Below are positions 35,339-43,017 of a DNA stretch of 64,000 nt, one piece after another. A program made the translations under genes and the position numbers. The notes below the pieces were generated by a model. That model was not told where the DNA came from and ran no database searches. It saw only the letters and a program-made list of their open reading frames with translations. Source of the stretch: JAHEKB01 sp049115575 (GTDB lineage Bacteria > Bacteroidota > Bacteroidia > NS11-12g > UBA9320); the NCBI GenBank assembly GCA_049115575.1, contig JAGDZU010000004.1, positions 496,001 through 560,000 of the forward strand, read 5' to 3'. Position 1 is the stretch's first letter. Every line of letters begins with the position of its first letter.

Positions 35339-36328
35339 TCAATACATCAATGCATCAATTGAATCTCTTTTATGTTGTCTATAAGATCTTGCATCATGCG
35401 AGGCATGCTTTCTTACTTTATCATGTTCCTCCTTTGAATGAAGTTCACTGTAGAAAGGCCTGAGTACCTTATGAATAAAATCATATGCCTTCTGTTTGTT
35501 TCCTCTTTTGCCTTTTGATTTTGTTTCCTTGTATAGCAGTTCAAAAAGTTCTTCAATGGCAACTTTTTCTACTCTAAAACTTCTCTTCATTTCTTGAGAG
35601 AGATTCAATAGAAAATTAGAGTACTCTTTTCTAGATTTGGATTCTCCCCATTTGGTTAATTCGTTAATATATTCCACAAATGGGTCATGAATTGAATGAT
35701 GTTCCTTTACCAGAGCTAATATTTCCTGATTCATATACATCGGAATGTGTTTTTGGCCTATAGTCAAGGTTAATTTACCTGTTTTGTCTAATTCTTCTGG
35801 TTCAAGACCAACTAGGATGGACTCATATCTTATTCGGTTATGGTCCAACACCCTCTTAGCCCAGTCCTTAATTGTTGTTACTATTTCAGGTTCAAATTTT
35901 AGTTTCTTTTCATTGATTTTAACAAACACTATGTTTTGTATATGAGCGTGAACTTTCTCTCTTTTAACCTTTGTGAGTTTGAAGCCATTTAAAGACAATT
36001 CATCATTAACCATTGTGTGAATTTGTCCGCCTACTTTATATTCAATTAACGACCTGCAATCGATGAAGTATTTTAATGCTTTATTATAAAATGGGTCGTA
36101 ATCTATAATCCCATTCGCTTTTATCAAGTGAATGACATACCAAAACTTGTTGAACATAGAAATTCGATCAGAAGTCAATTGATTGACCACTGCCTGTTGA
36201 GTAGGGTTTTCAAATTTGGTTTGCGGCGTTTGAAATAACTCTTCTAACCCTTCTTTAGTTTCCACTTTTGGATGAGCCTCTAAAGTAGCTTTTACCAACT
36301 TTCGCATGAATTTGTCGAATGATTTCAT
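35339..36328 (-). CDS. Uncharacterised mobile-element protein
   Basis: The 329-residue product is hydrophilic, without a signal peptide. It starts MKSFDKFMRKLVKA and has a lysine-rich C-terminus (RQHKRDS). The middle contains FWYVIHLIKANGIIDYD and HAHIQNIVFVKINEKKLKF. I do not recognise the family; I considered RteC but the typical blocks are absent. The promoter and first codons of this gene are repeated as fragments at 40825-40869 and 41872-41904. It lies 66 bp upstream of the excisionase-like gene on the same strand. Confidence 0.75.
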   Translation of the reverse strand: MKSFDKFMRKLVKATLEAHPKVETKEGLEELFQTPQTKFENPTQQAVVNQLTSDRISMFNKFWYVIHLIKANGIIDYDPFYNKALKYFIDCRSLIEYKVGGQIHTMVNDELSLNGFKLTKVKREKVHAHIQNIVFVKINEKKLKFEPEIVTTIKDWAKRVLDHNRIRYESILVGLEPEELDKTGKLTLTIGQKHIPMYMNQEILALVKEHHSIHDPFVEYINELTKWGESKSRKEYSNFLLNLSQEMKRSFRVEKVAIEELFELLYKETKSKGKRGNKQKAYDFIHKVLRPFYSELHSKEEHDKVRKHASHDARSYRQHKRDSIDALMY

Positions 36329-36350
36329 GTGCTATAAAGTTACGAATTAT
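36306..36350. repeat. Repeat copy 1: promoter and 5' end of the 35339-36328 gene
   Basis: 45 bases that include the first eight codons and 22 upstream bases of the gene. It matches 40825-40869 with three differences and 41872-41904 over about 33 bases. Copies 1 and 2 flank the cassette array. Confidence 0.75.
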
Positions 36351-36441
36351 TGAAGTCATTAAGTTTATATGTTCCACAGAGTATGTCGCGATTCCTAAAC
36401 TCATCCAATCAATTGAAAACACAGTCATATTTCGCTAAATT

Positions 36442-36502
36442 GCGGTAACCGACATATGCGAGGTATATGCTAAAATTAGCATATACCCTATTGTTGTATA
36501 CA
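36442..36502 (+). repeat. attC-like site A (array start, divergent)
   Basis: A perfect hairpin GGTATATGC (36462-36470) and GCATATACC (36479-36487) is followed by GTTGTATACA at 36493-36502, which is the exact complement of TGTATACAAC at 37511-37520 beyond the first cassette gene. The left half is divergent and could be a decayed attC or an attI-like site. Confidence 0.5.
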
Positions 36503-36510
36503 ATTGTAGA

Positions 36511-37509
36511 ATGACCGCTTACAAAAAAGAAACATCAGAATTATTACAAAAAGAACTTGTAAGTGCCGACAGTATCTTTGATTACTTTGAAACACCACTT
36601 GAAGAGCTTTGCAATAGTCTTTTTTTATACTATAAGAAGCTAATCGAGAACAACTCTGATTTGTATAAGATTGTTGAACCTAACTACTTTTTTTTTAATA
36701 ATAAAACTACAGTCAATGCTTGGGCTCAAGCGAAAAAAGATAGTTCGATAATTAGCTTAAATATTGGAACTATTAACGAGTTAAGGAACCTCTTTCTCAA
36801 CAATGATGAATTGACCGAAAAGATATTTGGAGAATCAGTTCAAAAACTGAATGAAATCCTAATTGAAAAGAAAAGTTCTATTTTGAATTTTATGTATCAT
36901 TCATCAGTAATTTTTTTAATGAATCACGAAATAGGGCATCTAATTCAGAATAATGAGAATTCCGAAAAAAAACTAAATGAATCGATTGCAGATAATCAGG
37001 AATTTGATGTAGACAATCATATATATGAGGTTGACTCTGATGTATTCGCTTCAATGAAATTAAGTCAAGACATTCACAGAATTTGGAAGGATTTTGATGA
37101 AAAATATAGAACTGATAAATTTTTATGTAATTTAATTTCTTTGGCAGTAGCAGGTATTGGAATTTTTAAACTTTTCAACCTAAATGCCGAAAAGAACATC
37201 TATTACAAAGAAAAATCTCATCCTCACGTAGCAATAAGGTATATAATTATCCAAGAGACAATGATTGATTACACGTCTCATTTAAGAAACCGAGAAATAT
37301 CAGAGGAACTTAAAAACGCTACTATATCTAATTCGTTTGACTATATAGACATCTTAAATAAATGGAACCAAGATGACTTTTTTGAAAATTTTGCTTCAAT
37401 ATCAGTCAATAACGCAGAAGAAATGACCAAATACAGTAATTTTTTACTTTCTCAAATAAGTAGAAATAAAAACTGTTCATATTATAAGATTAAAAACCTA
37501 AAAAAATAA
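36511..37509 (+). CDS. Cassette 1: putative zinc metalloprotease (HExxH), possibly Lit-like
   Basis: The 332-residue product has no signal peptide. The zinc motif HEIGH lies at His139-His143, with a candidate third ligand in EVDSD (Glu173/Asp177) 30-34 residues later, as in gluzincin-type peptidases. The arrangement recalls the phage-exclusion protease Lit (peptidase U49), but identity is not established. A promoter is not obvious. The gene is bracketed by complementary sequences 36493-36502 and 37511-37520. A defence role would be inference. Confidence 0.72.
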   Translation: MTAYKKETSELLQKELVSADSIFDYFETPLEELCNSLFLYYKKLIENNSDLYKIVEPNYFFFNNKTTVNAWAQAKKDSSIISLNIGTINELRNLFLNNDELTEKIFGESVQKLNEILIEKKSSILNFMYHSSVIFLMNHEIGHLIQNNENSEKKLNESIADNQEFDVDNHIYEVDSDVFASMKLSQDIHRIWKDFDEKYRTDKFLCNLISLAVAGIGIFKLFNLNAEKNIYYKEKSHPHVAIRYIIIQETMIDYTSHLRNREISEELKNATISNSFDYIDILNKWNQDDFFENFASISVNNAEEMTKYSNFLLSQISRNKNCSYYKIKNLKK

Positions 37510-37510
37510 C

Positions 37511-37647
37511 TGTATACAACAATGGCTATAAGTAATTGCTTGTTCTCGCCTAATTCTGAAAATCCTCGCGGATATTCAGTTTGGTGTGTACTTGCAAAGT
37601 TAACCTCTGAACCACGCAACTTCTCATAGCCGAGACCGTTGGCGGTA
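37511..37647 (+). repeat. attC-like site B
   Basis: Left end TGTATACAACAATGGCTAT, right end TCATAGCCGAGACCGTTGGC. The inner GGCTAT (37524-37529) and ATAGCC (37626-37631) are complementary. The left end pairs with the start of cassette 1; the right end GTTGGCGGTA (37638-37647) pairs with TACCGCCAAC (38169-38178). About 137 bases, with a long variable middle. Confidence 0.65.
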
Positions 37648-37654
37648 ATTAAAA

Positions 37655-38197
37655 ATGAAAGACGACACTCACATAAGAATTCTTCAATTGCTAAAGGATA
37701 ATCCGAATGGATTAACTCAGTCTGAAATTGCGGAAAAATTAGACCTTGAAAGAAACTCAATTGATTGGGCATACGAAGAAGCAGGAAATGCGGGTAAAAT
37801 ATTGATAAGAACTGGTTCACAAAGAGACGGTGAACAATTGATATTCCTTGGTATGCATGGACGGTCAATACTTCTTCAACATTCTGAACTAATTGAATCA
37901 AGGGAATCAAGTGCTGATGCTAAAAAAATCGCAATTTGGGCTTTAGGTATCGCGATAATTGTAGGAATTGCTCAAATTCTTATAACGATTTTTTCACCTT
38001 CAACTCTGAACTCAAAGCAATTTCAAGAACTTTTAAAAAGCCAACCAAATCTTGAACAAACGAATGGCAAATTAGACCTTATTAAGGAATCCCTTCAATC
38101 TCAGGACACTCTGTTAATAAGATTAAACTCTGAACTAATAGACTCTTTGAAAAAGGAAGAGAAAAGACTACCGCCAACAAAACCTAAAAAGCATTAA
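37655..38197 (+). CDS. Cassette 2: winged-helix protein with one membrane segment
   Basis: The 180-residue product begins with a winged-helix domain (HIRILQLLKDNPNGLTQSEI, then EKLDLERNSIDWAYEEAGNA) and has one TM helix at about 93-115, followed by a polar tail. The last codons overlap the left end of attC-like site C, so the cassette tightly encloses the gene. A DNA-binding head on a membrane anchor suggests a membrane-tethered regulator; the target is unknown. Confidence 0.72.
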   Translation: MKDDTHIRILQLLKDNPNGLTQSEIAEKLDLERNSIDWAYEEAGNAGKILIRTGSQRDGEQLIFLGMHGRSILLQHSELIESRESSADAKKIAIWALGIAIIVGIAQILITIFSPSTLNSKQFQELLKSQPNLEQTNGKLDLIKESLQSQDTLLIRLNSELIDSLKKEEKRLPPTKPKKH

Positions 38198-38226
38198 AAC
38201 GCTTTTTAGCCAGACCATTGTGCAAC
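38169..38226 (+). repeat. attC-like site C
   Basis: Short palindromic site: CTAAAAAGC (38184-38192) pairs perfectly with GCTTTTTAG (38201-38209). Left end TACCGCCAAC complements the cassette 2 start; right end ATTGTGCAAC (38217-38226) complements GTTGCACAAC at 39019-39028 except for the base before TT. Confidence 0.65.
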
Positions 38227-38238
38227 ATTTGACCAAAT

Positions 38239-39003
38239 ATGAGAAATCGAATTTTAACAATATTATTTTTAGCTATAAATCTGACCTTATTTGGACAAGC
38301 GTCTAAAGACTGTTATGAAATTAAGTATCTCGACTTTTTTGGATTAGACCAGATGGAGATAATAAAATGGCCGGAATCAGAACTTGAAGGACTTTTAAAA
38401 ATGGATTTTGCCAAAGACAGAGGTCAATCAGAAATTAAAACAAACTTCATAGTTCCGATGATTGTCTATCAACTAAAAGAATATCATCCGGATTGTAGCG
38501 AGAATATTGACACCAATTATTTCAATAAGATTTCAGAAATCTATTTAAAAGTTAGAGAAATTGATTCAACCGAATTTTTAAAAAAATCCATTAATGAAAA
38601 AATTGATTTCTTACGTGATGACTTCTATTCTCAAGTCGAGAATGTTGATTATTTGCCAAAAATGACTGCAACCTTTGATGACGGTCCATTTTATGGGGTT
38701 GACTATAATGAGGAATCAGATTTAAAACCAATTAAAACTCAGAAAACTGAATTTGGAACTTTAGTTGTTTCAAAGACCGCTGATAAAACGATACTTACGA
38801 GTAACGATAAAAATGGAAATATAATTTGGCGAAAGACTATAACAGGATTGTCAGATAGAAATTTAACCGAATTACATTTTACTGAGAATCCAATGGAATA
38901 TAATTCAGTTGCTACTGTTGCTCATATGTATTCGGAAGGAGAAAGATTTACACTATACTTAAAAAACGATGGAAGTTTTATGTATTACTTTCATTCGTGG
39001 TAA
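38239..39003 (+). CDS. Cassette 3: exported protein of unknown function
   Basis: The 254-residue product has a signal peptide (LAINLTLFGQ). The mature part is mixed helix and strand with a WPESELEGLL region near residue 45 and ends in strands (YSEGERFTLYLKNDGSFMYY). No family is recognised. It lies between attC-like sites C and D, bracketed by complementary 10-mers with one mismatch. Confidence 0.7.
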   Translation: MRNRILTILFLAINLTLFGQASKDCYEIKYLDFFGLDQMEIIKWPESELEGLLKMDFAKDRGQSEIKTNFIVPMIVYQLKEYHPDCSENIDTNYFNKISEIYLKVREIDSTEFLKKSINEKIDFLRDDFYSQVENVDYLPKMTATFDDGPFYGVDYNEESDLKPIKTQKTEFGTLVVSKTADKTILTSNDKNGNIIWRKTITGLSDRNLTELHFTENPMEYNSVATVAHMYSEGERFTLYLKNDGSFMYYFHSW

Positions 39004-39018
39004 AAAACAATAAAAAAC

Positions 39019-39084
39019 GTTGCACAACAACACCTATACGCAATGCCCTTCGGGACACTGCGCATAGCCAAACCGTTGTGGTGC
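39019..39084 (+). repeat. attC-like site D
   Basis: Left GTTGCACAACAACACCTATA, right CATAGCCAAACCGTTGTGG. CTATACGCA pairs with TGCGCATAG with one mismatch around a CCTTCGGG tip. The right end GTTGTGGTGC (39075-39084) pairs 8 of 10 with GCATAACAAC at 39829-39838. Confidence 0.65.
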
Positions 39085-39100
39085 ATAAACAATTCAAAAT

Positions 39101-39826
39101 ATGAAGAGAATAGCATATTTTTTTATCTCAATTGCTGTTTTCAGTTCCTGTGTTTCTTCAAACTCAAATGAAACTGAAGCCAATGACAATATAAAAGACT
39201 CAAGCTCACTTCATAAAGAGAATGAATTGCTTAAAAATGAACTAGAGTTAACAAAAAAAGAACTTGAATTAGAAAAGCGCGAATCGCAATTAGATGAAAA
39301 AATAAGCACTAAGGAAAAGAAAGCACAACAAGAGTCAGAAGATATTCTTGACATCCGAAAATGGTACAATGAAATCAACTCGTCTCAACAAGGATATATT
39401 ATAAATGAAGATAAGGATATTAATGTATATAAGGATCTAAATCCCAAAAACTATTCTTATGAAAGTGAAGAAATCTATCGGCTAGCAGTCATAAACCTAA
39501 TTAGGTATTATGATGGCAAAAAACTGAAAAAGGCTATTGTTAGTTTTAACGGAGACCGTGAGGATTTAATTTCTGAATATTACTTTAAGGATGATAATCT
39601 CTTTTTTTGCTTTAAAGTCAAGAAAGAATATCACAAACAAAAATGGGACGATAACTATAATTCAAATGACTTTAATAGTTTAGAGAATCGGTATTACTTT
39701 AAGGAAAATAATCTTATCAGGTGGTTGAATCCAGAAATGAAACAAATGGAAATGAATAGCACAAGATCAATTGATGTTGAAAAGCATGTTCTTAGTGATG
39801 CGAAGTTATACATGGAAATAAAATGA
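39101..39826 (+). CDS. Cassette 4: lipoprotein with coiled coil
   Basis: The 241-residue lipoprotein has a lipobox (FSSC, about residue 17). Residues about 38-75 are a Glu/Lys/Leu coiled coil (NELLKNELELTKKELELEKR). The C-terminal 140 residues form a mixed domain with repeated YYFKDDNL and YYFKENNL segments. No family is recognised. It sits between attC-like sites D and E. Confidence 0.7.
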   Translation: MKRIAYFFISIAVFSSCVSSNSNETEANDNIKDSSSLHKENELLKNELELTKKELELEKRESQLDEKISTKEKKAQQESEDILDIRKWYNEINSSQQGYIINEDKDINVYKDLNPKNYSYESEEIYRLAVINLIRYYDGKKLKKAIVSFNGDREDLISEYYFKDDNLFFCFKVKKEYHKQKWDDNYNSNDFNSLENRYYFKENNLIRWLNPEMKQMEMNSTRSIDVEKHVLSDAKLYMEIK

Positions 39827-39828
39827 AC

Positions 39829-39875
39829 GCATAACAACAATAAATAAAACACAATCTGCGAAATAGAACCTTTAT
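39829..39875 (+). repeat. attC-like site E, right half degenerate or lost
   Basis: The left end GCATAACAACAATAAATA has the CAACAA-like pattern, but no TAGCC..ACCGTTG right half precedes the next start codon, so the site is decayed or deleted. Confidence 0.4.
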
Positions 39876-40730
39876 ATGAAAAAAATACTTCTTTTATTTA
39901 CAATATTAGGGACAATCACAACTTATGCTCAAAACATAAAGCAGGGTGACAATTTAAAAACGGAATTTAGAAAAATGACTAAGCCCTTTTATTTTTCTGC
40001 ACCAAGTTTTACAAGTTGGACAGAAGGCTCTGATATGCTTATTATCGCGGCAAAACCAAATATCAATGATTGCGATTTTGTTTTCATTGCATTGCAGGAC
40101 ACTACATTAATAGGCATTTTTACAACAAAAGCACCTAATGTTTTTATGTTTGATACGGAAAACAACTCAATACTTGACAAAAGTTCTGACTTTTTTTTAT
40201 TACCACTATGGACTGTGAAAAACAAGACAAAAATTATTTCTTCGGACAAGACAATTCTCGAATTACTTGACAAAATGTATGAAGAAACGTTGCAGGCAAA
40301 TGACTTAGAACTTGACGAAAAAACAATTATAGAATATAAAAAATATCAAACAGACACAACTTTAGCAAATAGACATATTGCCTTACTTTTTGACAATTAC
40401 CAAACGATAATAACAGAGGCAGCAGCAAAGGGAGAAAAAGCACCAGCAGAGATTTGCGTTCCACTTATGAAATCATTAGCAGGTGAATGTGTATCCCTAT
40501 ATAACAACATTCCGGTAATTGTTTGTGTATATATGGGAGAAGCATTGCAAAGTGCAGGAATGATAGATAATGCAAGAGAGCATTTTATAATGTCTTTACA
40601 ATTCTATCCAAATTCAATTCCATTACAAGTTTATAATTATCAACTTGAACAAGACCAAGCAAAGAAGAAAAAACAATTAGCAGACTTAAAAAGAAAGTAT
40701 CCTAAACACTGGATGATAAAAAACTTATAA
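39876..40730 (+). CDS. Cassette 5: exported protein with TPR-like C-terminus
   Basis: The 284-residue product has a signal peptide (ILGTITTYAQ). The N-terminal 130 residues are strand-rich; the rest is helical and the end (AGMIDNAREHFIMSLQFYPN) resembles a TPR unit. It uses more AAA/ACA codons than the chromosome genes. No family recognised. Confidence 0.7.
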   Translation: MKKILLLFTILGTITTYAQNIKQGDNLKTEFRKMTKPFYFSAPSFTSWTEGSDMLIIAAKPNINDCDFVFIALQDTTLIGIFTTKAPNVFMFDTENNSILDKSSDFFLLPLWTVKNKTKIISSDKTILELLDKMYEETLQANDLELDEKTIIEYKKYQTDTTLANRHIALLFDNYQTIITEAAAKGEKAPAEICVPLMKSLAGECVSLYNNIPVIVCVYMGEALQSAGMIDNAREHFIMSLQFYPNSIPLQVYNYQLEQDQAKKKKQLADLKRKYPKHWMIKNL

Positions 40731-40737
40731 AAAATGG

Positions 40738-40760
40738 CAGCATACAACAATGTCTTTCAA
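40738..40760 (+). repeat. attC-like site F, left half only
   Basis: GCAGCATACAACAATGTC carries the CAACAAtg pattern of left ends seen at sites B-D. No right half follows; the sequence runs into a fragment of the mobile-element gene (40779-40847). Marks the distal, truncated end of the array. Confidence 0.4.
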
Positions 40761-40778
40761 ATTTCTTCAAACGTTCTA

Positions 40779-40847
40779 CTAGGTGGTGAATAAACAGTAA
40801 AGTTGATCAGGAAGGTACTCCATAATGAATTTGTCGAAGTATTTCAT
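40779..40847 (-). pseudogene. Truncated copy of the 35339-36328 gene start
   Basis: On the minus strand, ATG 40847 opens a 22-codon frame beginning MKYFDKFIM, against MKSFDKFMR in the full gene, then diverges and stops. Upstream 22 bases match the full gene's promoter region (repeat copy 2). Confidence 0.6.
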
Positions 40848-40869
40848 GTGCTATAAAGTTACGGATTAT
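40825..40869. repeat. Repeat copy 2 of the mobile-element gene 5' end
   Basis: 45 bases matching 36306-36350 with three differences. It closes the cassette segment on the right and opens the short segment carrying 40963-41856. Confidence 0.75.
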
Positions 40870-40962
40870 CTGATTTTAGGATTTTATCTTATAAATTGCA
40901 TAAACTGATTGCACAGGACAATATAAGTTCTTGCCTAGAAGATTAATTTCAATCGGAGCCTA

Positions 40963-41208
40963 ATGATAGAATTGATTACAGCATCTGTTATAATTCTCTT
41001 GCTCATAGAGAGTGTAGTCAAGTTCAAATTTTTAAAATCAAAGAGATTTCTTTTAACTAGGTTGATATTACTTATTGTTTTTACTGCTCTCTTTATTCCA
41101 TATTTGGTCATAAACTATTCACCATTGTCCAGTTGGCAGTATATCTTAATTATAGTTTTTGGAATAAGTCTTGTATTCAAGATTTTCCAGTATTTAAAAT
41201 TGAGTTAA
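40963..41208 (+). CDS. Small three-helix membrane protein
   Basis: The 81-residue product is almost entirely hydrophobic, with helices at about 3-20, 33-50 and 57-75 joined by basic loops (KFKFLKSKR). Small size, island location between repeat copies 2 and 3, and the adjacent lipoprotein suggest a small cargo unit. No family recognised. Confidence 0.6.
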   Translation: MIELITASVIILLLIESVVKFKFLKSKRFLLTRLILLIVFTALFIPYLVINYSPLSSWQYILIIVFGISLVFKIFQYLKLS

Positions 41209-41265
41209 ATGAGGCTATTAGAAGTTCGAAAATTGTTCGCTTCCTTCTAAGAACGTGTAATAAGC

Positions 41266-41856
41266 ATGAATAAAGAAAATTTTTGTGTAGTTCTAACGGT
41301 ACTTTCTTTAAGTGCTTGCCAATATTTGTTTCCTCCAACAAATATTGATGATGCTTCAAATGTTCTTAAGAAAAATTTTAATATCGAATGTCAAAATGTA
41401 AATGGATATGTTACGAGGTACTTAGATACCATAATAGCTTATGAATCTTTGGATGATCAAAAACTAAACTTAATCTGGTATGGACAATTTAATACATGTC
41501 CTAACATACAGGTATTCGAAAACTCCAATTTAGTGCGCCATGTAATGAATAAGGAACAGCCTCAAAGAACAATTCAGCATTCATATGATAATGATGAAAG
41601 CGTTTTAGGAATTGTCCGTTACATGAATGGTAAGGTACGGCAGAACATTGATATAGTTTGCGATAACAACCAATTTATTAAGAAACAGACAACAAAAAGT
41701 GGCTGTAAAGAAATATGGTTGACTTTACCTATCGTTATCCTCAACGGTGATGAGGAACTATTTTGTTTATTTAATTATCCTGATGGCAACCGTGTTGTCA
41801 AGGTTACTACAACGTCAGATTTAATTGGTACTATAAATTTTGAGTTTCAACAATAA
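41266..41856 (+). CDS. Lipoprotein of unknown function
   Basis: The 196-residue product has a lipobox (LSAC, about residue 18). The mature part is mainly strands and contains scattered cysteines (NIECQ, NTCPN, IVCDN, SGCKE) that could pair in disulfides. No family recognised. It precedes repeat copy 3 by 16 bases. Confidence 0.65.
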   Translation: MNKENFCVVLTVLSLSACQYLFPPTNIDDASNVLKKNFNIECQNVNGYVTRYLDTIIAYESLDDQKLNLIWYGQFNTCPNIQVFENSNLVRHVMNKEQPQRTIQHSYDNDESVLGIVRYMNGKVRQNIDIVCDNNQFIKKQTTKSGCKEIWLTLPIVILNGDEELFCLFNYPDGNRVVKVTTTSDLIGTINFEFQQ

Positions 41857-41890
41857 AATGAATGAAGACAAATGTGTCGAAGGATTTCAT
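41831..41890 (-). pseudogene. Second truncated copy of the 35339-36328 gene start
   Basis: ATG 41890 begins MKSFDTFV, close to MKSFDKFM of the full gene, then reads unrelated residues and stops after 19 codons. It overlaps the end of the lipoprotein gene on the other strand. Confidence 0.5.
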
Positions 41891-41904
41891 GTGCTATATA
41901 GTTA
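41872..41904. repeat. Repeat copy 3 of the mobile-element gene 5' end
   Basis: 33 bases similar to 36313-36345 and 40832-40864, including TTTCATGTGCTATA. More diverged than copies 1 and 2. Confidence 0.65.
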
Positions 41905-41985
41905 AACTTAATTCGCTCAATGTTTTATTCCATGAATTAACATACCCCCATTTATTTGATAGACTTGGCTCACAACAAAGCAGTC

Positions 41986-43017
41986 TTACTTTTTATGTTG
42001 TTTAATGTCTTCTTCTGCTATGAAATACAAATTATTATTAGCCCTTGAACATGCTACATAAAGCTTGTTTTTGGTTACAGGTTTCAATTCAGATAACTGA
42101 CCACTTGAAAAACTAGACATAGTATTTTTGTTCAATACTACACAAACATCGTGGTATTGATTTTCGCCTTTGCAATCTCCCCAATTTCTGGAAAAACAAT
42201 CATACTTATAATGCTCTCTGTAAAAGAGTTTTACAATGTCGTTGTCATTAAAAATCTTCTCGATTTCATCTCTTTTATCAACAAATGAAACTGTACTATT
42301 AATTTCTTTACGTGATTGAATTTGAATGCCAATTTGGTTGGTTATGAATTCGCAGACGTTCCTTGAACATCTGTAGCTTTCATTTAGGTGAACTGTATTT
42401 GTTTTCACATGTGCTTTTTCAAATATTTCTTGGTACTTGTTATAGTCTTTATGCAATGACGCATTTGTATTTCCATCTCTGCTAGTATCAAACGTGTGCT
42501 GATAAAAATCTCCTACTAGCAATATCCTAATATCAGATTTGCAGACATTTTTAAGTAGATTAAAATCATGACCCGCAAAATCTTGAATTTCATCTATCAA
42601 TAAAAAATCATAATATTTTTCAAGACGTTTATTGATGTTTTCCAAAACATCACACTGTTCTAATAATTTTGCTATTCTATTGTGATACAATAATTTGTTT
42701 TTAGTCATATACCTTTTAAGATTATTTAGAGGCAACCTATTTGTATATGGTGGAGTATAATCCCAATAGATTCCTTTTGGTTTTAAAGTGTATCCTAGAA
42801 AAGGTCGAAAACAAAATGAATACAAGAAATTATAATATGACAACAAATGAATATTTTCAGGGGGAAAGCCAAATTTTTGAATAATTGATTTCTTTAAGTT
42901 TCTGGTATTATTTCTGGTATAGGTAATAACTAAAAATCTGTTGACTAAATTCAGTTTTTCAATGATTAAACTTGTTTTGCCTGAACCAGCCACTGCTAAA
43001 ATTATGCTTTTATCCAT
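41986..43017 (-). CDS. Compact UvrD-like helicase, GajB-like
   Basis: The 343-residue protein has Walker A AVAGSGKTSL (residues about 8-17), VITYTRNNTRNL, Walker B-like LLIDEIQDF, LLVGDFYQHTFD, LNESYRCS and the final LYVACSRANNNLYF, the ordered motifs of superfamily 1 helicases. It is much shorter than Bacillus GajB (about 490 residues) and seems to lack large 1B/2B insertions. It overlaps the OLD nuclease gene by 16 bases, so it is translated with it, the Gabija arrangement of GajA followed by GajB. Confidence 0.82.
   Translation of the reverse strand: MDKSIILAVAGSGKTSLIIEKLNLVNRFLVITYTRNNTRNLKKSIIQKFGFPPENIHLLSYYNFLYSFCFRPFLGYTLKPKGIYWDYTPPYTNRLPLNNLKRYMTKNKLLYHNRIAKLLEQCDVLENINKRLEKYYDFLLIDEIQDFAGHDFNLLKNVCKSDIRILLVGDFYQHTFDTSRDGNTNASLHKDYNKYQEIFEKAHVKTNTVHLNESYRCSRNVCEFITNQIGIQIQSRKEINSTVSFVDKRDEIEKIFNDNDIVKLFYREHYKYDCFSRNWGDCKGENQYHDVCVVLNKNTMSSFSSGQLSELKPVTKNKLYVACSRANNNLYFIAEEDIKQHKK

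Larger units (their letters stand above)
36493..40760 (+). mobile_element. Integron-like cassette array (CALIN-like) with five same-strand genes
   Basis: Genes at 36511, 37655, 38239, 39101 and 39876 all read rightward, each followed by an attC-like site with CAACAA..CTA on the left and, for three sites, TAGCC..ACC(G/A)TTG on the right. Cassette starts and ends are complementary (10/10, 10/10, 9/10 and 8/10 bases for cassettes 1-4). No integron integrase is seen in the window. Integron-like status is inference from structure. Confidence 0.65.

Noticed and set aside
35339..36328. RteC regulator
   Set aside because: The position beside the HTH gene suggested it, but typical RteC sequence blocks are absent.
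39829..39875. Full attC site E
   Set aside because: Only the left half is recognisable, so it is listed as degenerate rather than as a complete site.
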